A stretch of DNA of 43,899 bases from assembly GCA_902766125.1 (NCBI GenBank), contig CACXCG010000034.1, positions 1 to 43,899 of the forward strand, in the 5' to 3' direction. This document shows positions 41,733-43,899 of this stretch, piece by piece (the first letter of the stretch is position 1; each line of letters starts with the position of its first letter). The notes under the pieces were generated by a model, which was not told the DNA's origin, did not search any database, and saw nothing but the letters and a program-made list of their open reading frames with translations. The stretch comes from an uncultured Spirochaetaceae bacterium (GTDB taxonomy: Bacteria; Spirochaetota; Spirochaetia; Treponematales; Treponemataceae). The translations under genes were made by a program, and so were the position numbers.

Positions 41733-42485
41733 TTAAAGTGCCTGCTTCCATCCGGTATAGCTGTCGCATTCCAGTATTGCTTTTGCGTTTGCAATGCGTT
41801 CTGCCGTCGGGGATGCAACTCCGGTAAGCGGGTAGGGAATACCTAAGTCTTCGTACTTGTGTATGCCCAGTGTGTGGTAGGGAAGAATTTCTACGCGCTG
41901 AACATTGTGCAGTGTGCGGATAAAATCACGTGTCTGCGTTAAGTAGGTATCATCATCAGAAATGCCGGGAACCAGAACATGGCGAATCCAGATGGGCTTT
42001 TTTATTTCATCAAGATAGCGGAACATGTCTATGATGTTGTCGTTTTTGCTTCCGGTCAGCTCTACGTGCTGTTCGGGATCGATGTGCTTTATGTCCATCA
42101 GAAGAAGGTCTGTTACTTCCATCAGCTTCTGAAATTTTTCAAACCATTTTTCTTCACGCGTAAAAGGTGCCCCTGACGTGTCAATGCAGGTATTGATTCC
42201 TTCCTGTTTTGCGAGTGTCAGAAGTTCCGTCAAAAAATCAATCTGAAAAAGCGGTTCACCGCCACTTATGGTAATGCCTCCGGAAGTTCCCCAGTAACTG
42301 CGGCATGAAAGCGATTCCTGAATCAGATCTGCTGCTTCTTTTTTTTCGCCTCTGGTAATGTCCCAGGTGTCAGGGTTGTGGCAGAACTTACAGCGCAGCG
42401 GACAGCCGGATAAAAAAATGATGTAGCGGACTCCCGGTCCGTCAACGCTTCCAAAACTTTCGATTGAATGAATGTATCCTTGCAT
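41733..42485 (-). CDS. pflA: Pyruvate formate-lyase activating enzyme
   Basis: A 250-residue radical-SAM enzyme that places the glycyl radical on pyruvate formate-lyase. The [4Fe-4S] motif CPLRCKFC (CxxxCxxC, residues 29-36) is followed by HNPDTWD, and the SAM region contains GGITISGGEPLFQ. Usual length. It acts on the pflB product encoded next to it. It is separated from pflB by a strong terminator, so it has its own promoter; TACACT lies seven bases before the ATG with no ribosome site, again leaderless in appearance. Confidence 0.96.
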   Translation of the reverse strand: MQGYIHSIESFGSVDGPGVRYIIFLSGCPLRCKFCHNPDTWDITRGEKKEAADLIQESLSCRSYWGTSGGITISGGEPLFQIDFLTELLTLAKQEGINTCIDTSGAPFTREEKWFEKFQKLMEVTDLLLMDIKHIDPEQHVELTGSKNDNIIDMFRYLDEIKKPIWIRHVLVPGISDDDTYLTQTRDFIRTLHNVQRVEILPYHTLGIHKYEDLGIPYPLTGVASPTAERIANAKAILECDSYTGWKQAL

Positions 42486-42492
42486 GAAAAAG

Positions 42493-42498
42493 AGTGTA
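42493..42498 (-). promoter_or_regulatory. -10 box of pflA, leaderless type
   Basis: TACACT on the minus strand ends seven bases before the pflA ATG (42485). A GGAACA 17 bases upstream is a poor -35 box. The box lies after the pflB terminator. Confidence 0.4.
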
Positions 42499-42522
42499 GC
42501 ACAAAAAACAGTTTTGTTCCAT

Positions 42523-42559
42523 AAAAAAAAAGAGGAACCCTCTTACGAAGGCTCCTCTT
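42523..42559 (-). terminator. Terminator of pflB
   Basis: On the minus strand AAGAGGAGCC pairs with GGTTCCTCTT (one G-U) and is followed by nine U (plus strand 42523-42531). It is about 195 bases past the pflB stop, after a hairpin-rich 3' UTR. Confidence 0.9.
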
Positions 42560-42753
42560 GCTGTCAACTCCACAAACTAGCGGAACTTACAGGTAAGGTA
42601 TGACGCGACCTCCTGTCGCCTGCTGGTTTACAGCTGTCCGTGACAGCCGCAAAATATACGTCCCTGTATATTTTGCTCTGTAAGTTTCTGCTGCGCATAA
42701 ACTTGCGCATCATCTTAGGTAACAGACGACGCGCATCCATGCGCTAACTTACT
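42560..42753 (-). other. Hairpin-rich 3' UTR of pflB
   Basis: In this gene-free stretch several short hairpins follow each other: GCGAC/GTCGC near 42604-42618, GCTGTC/GACAGC (42633-42647), an 11-pair GCAAAATATAC/GTATATTTTGC (42649-42676), TGCGCA/TGCGCA near 42695-42712, and GCGCAT/ATGCGC (42731-42744). None but the last terminator carries a U run. It includes a copy of the pflB gene end. Confidence 0.7.
42627..42645. repeat. Copy of the pflB 3' end
   Basis: 18 of 19 bases match 42753-42771. On the minus strand it encodes Cys-His-Gly-Gln-Leu-stop, like the real pflB end; the one change is silent (TGT for TGC). Confidence 0.85.
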
Positions 42754-43899
42754 TTACAGCTGTCCGTGGCAAGTTCTAGCGATTACGTCGTCCTGCTGTT
42801 CCTTGGTCAGGTTGATGAAGCGTACTGCGTAACCAGAAACACGAACGGTAAAGTTTGCATACTCGGGCTTTTCAGGGTGAGCCTGGCAGTCCTTGAGCTT
42901 TTCAACACCGAATACGTTTACGTTCAGGTGATGTGCGCCGCGGGTAAAGTATCCGTCCATTACGTTTACAAGGTTTGCAACGCGTTCTTCTTCGTTGTGA
43001 CCCAGAGCGTCGGGGTTGATTGTCTGTGTGTTAGAGATACCGTCAAGCGCATACTCGTACGGAACCTTTGCAACAGAGTTGAGTGATTTTACGAGACCCT
43101 TTGTTTCTGCACCGTAAGAGGGGTTTGCTCCCGGGCTGAACGGTTCGTGAGCCTTGCGTCCGTTGGGCAGAGCACCAGTTGCCTTTCCGTATACAACGTT
43201 TGATGTAATGGTAAGGATAGAAGTGGTGGGTTCTGCATTGCGGTAGGTGTGATGCTTCTTGATCTTTCCGATGAAAGTCTTGAGCAGCCACTTTGCAATT
43301 TCGTCTGCACGGTCATCGTCCTGTCCGTAGCGGGGGAAGTCACCGGTAACTTCGAAGTCGTATGCCATGTTAGGAGCAAATACGCGCTTTCCTTTTTTGT
43401 CGGTGATGTCAATGTCGCGGCGCAGAACCTTAACTTTTGCATACTTGATAGCAGACAGAGAATCAACAACATGGCTGAAGCCTGCAATACCGGTTGCGAA
43501 AGTGCGGCGAACGTTGGTATCGATAAGAGCCATTTCTGCAGCTTCGTAGTAGTATTTGTCGTGCATGTAGTGGATTGCGTTGAGTGTATTTACATACAGG
43601 TCTGCAAGCCATTCCAGCATAACGTCGTACTTGCGCATAACTTCATCGTAATCAAGGTATTCTGAAGTGATAGGTGCAAGTTCCGGTCCAACCTGAGCAC
43701 CAGGTGTCAGACCAGCTTCTTCGTCGCGTCCACCGTTGATGGCGTACAAGAGTGCCTTTGCCAGGTTAGCGCGTGCTCCGAAGAACTGCATTTCCTTACC
43801 AGTCTGTGTTGCAGAAACGCAGCAGCAGATAGAGTAGTCATCACCCCAAACTGGGCGCATAACATCGTCGTTTTCGTACTGGATAGAAGATGTATCAAT
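42754..43899 (-). CDS. pflB: Pyruvate formate-lyase, C-terminal part
   Basis: The gene runs off the right edge; 381 C-terminal residues are visible. The edge residues ([13 protein letters not shown]) match the family. The catalytic Cys-Cys pair is in ICCCVSA, and the radical-bearing glycine in RVSGYAVRF near the end, with [12 protein letters not shown] as the last residues. The enzyme splits pyruvate and CoA into formate and acetyl-CoA, the main step in anaerobic sugar fermentation. It is activated by the neighbouring PflA. The Met at 43860 is internal. A long, structured 3' UTR with a second copy of the gene end follows. Confidence 0.97.
   Translation of the reverse strand: MDTSSIQYENDDVMRPVWGDDYSICCCVSATQTGKEMQFFGARANLAKALLYAINGGRDEEAGLTPGAQVGPELAPITSEYLDYDEVMRKYDVMLEWLADLYVNTLNAIHYMHDKYYYEAAEMALIDTNVRRTFATGIAGFSHVVDSLSAIKYAKVKVLRRDIDITDKKGKRVFAPNMAYDFEVTGDFPRYGQDDDRADEIAKWLLKTFIGKIKKHHTYRNAEPTTSILTITSNVVYGKATGALPNGRKAHEPFSPGANPSYGAETKGLVKSLNSVAKVPYEYALDGISNTQTINPDALGHNEEERVANLVNVMDGYFTRGAHHLNVNVFGVEKLKDCQAHPEKPEYANFTVRVSGYAVRFINLTKEQQDDVIARTCHGQL

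Noticed and set aside
42560..42771. Hairpin cluster and repeat near pflB as a CRISPR array
   Set aside because: The hairpins differ in sequence, there are no regular spacers and no cas gene is nearby.
42754..43860. pflB as a complete gene starting at 43860
   Set aside because: The frame is open to the window edge and the upstream residues match the family, so the Met is internal.
1..43899. tRNA or rRNA genes
   Set aside because: No cloverleaf or conserved rRNA sequence was recognised in the intergenic regions by eye.

Overview
The window looks like a stretch of a host-associated, anaerobic Treponema-type spirochaete chromosome. The reasons are a short alanyl-tRNA synthetase without the usual C-terminal domain, the order alaS / SurA-like protein / nusB / TPR lipoprotein / groES (from memory the same order as in Treponema pallidum), many secreted or lipid-anchored proteins, PilZ signalling, and pyruvate formate-lyase metabolism. 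No rRNA, tRNA, CRISPR array or insertion sequence was recognised. No gene-free stretch exceeds 300 bases.

Layout. 1-2890: an A/T-rich accessory edge with the 3' part of a one-polypeptide restriction-modification enzyme, an MNT nucleotidyltransferase antitoxin and the wreck of its HEPN partner. 2916-8740: alaS, SurA-like chaperone, nusB, TPR lipoprotein and groES. 8834-9732: a group-2 sigma-70 factor behind a sigma-54-like site. 9844-16254 (minus): dnaE-yggT-recG. 16398-18404 (minus): a surface beta-helix lipoprotein. 18506-23646: membrane-anchored propeller protein, lipoprotein, pseudouridine synthase. 23699-24412: small alarmone synthetase. 24495-27980: fatty-acid genes fabD-fabG-fabF-fabZ. 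28045-29405: PilZ protein and an RlmM-like methyltransferase. 29422-30336 (minus): metA. 30383-34782: esterase-like pseudoenzyme, U32 protein and a long Rel protein. 34787-36792 (minus): prfA-prmC. 36840-39796 (minus): a DUF3943 membrane protein and a dehydrogenase fused to RNase HI. 39995-41515 (minus): a major-type outer-membrane protein. 41733-43899 (minus): pflA and the 3' part of pflB.

What stands out. (1) The long Rel protein has lost the residues needed to hydrolyse (p)ppGpp but keeps an intact synthetase with an RFKD motif, and a second, RelQ-like synthetase lies 9 kb away. (2) A Gfo/Idh/MocA dehydrogenase is fused in frame to a complete RNase HI, with a good internal ribosome site. 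(3) At least seven start codons sit 6-9 bases after a -10 hexamer with no Shine-Dalgarno sequence, so leaderless or nearly leaderless mRNAs look common. (4) The 3' ends of the outer-membrane-protein and pflB genes are each repeated about 130 bp downstream, among arrays of perfect hairpins; the sigma gene ends inside a 20-bp perfect palindrome. (5) A sigma-54-like site before the sigma factor suggests a sigma cascade like RpoN-RpoS of Borrelia. (6) fabD has two overlapping consensus promoters laced with symmetric TGACA/TGTCA boxes. All calls come from reading the sequence; no database search was run.
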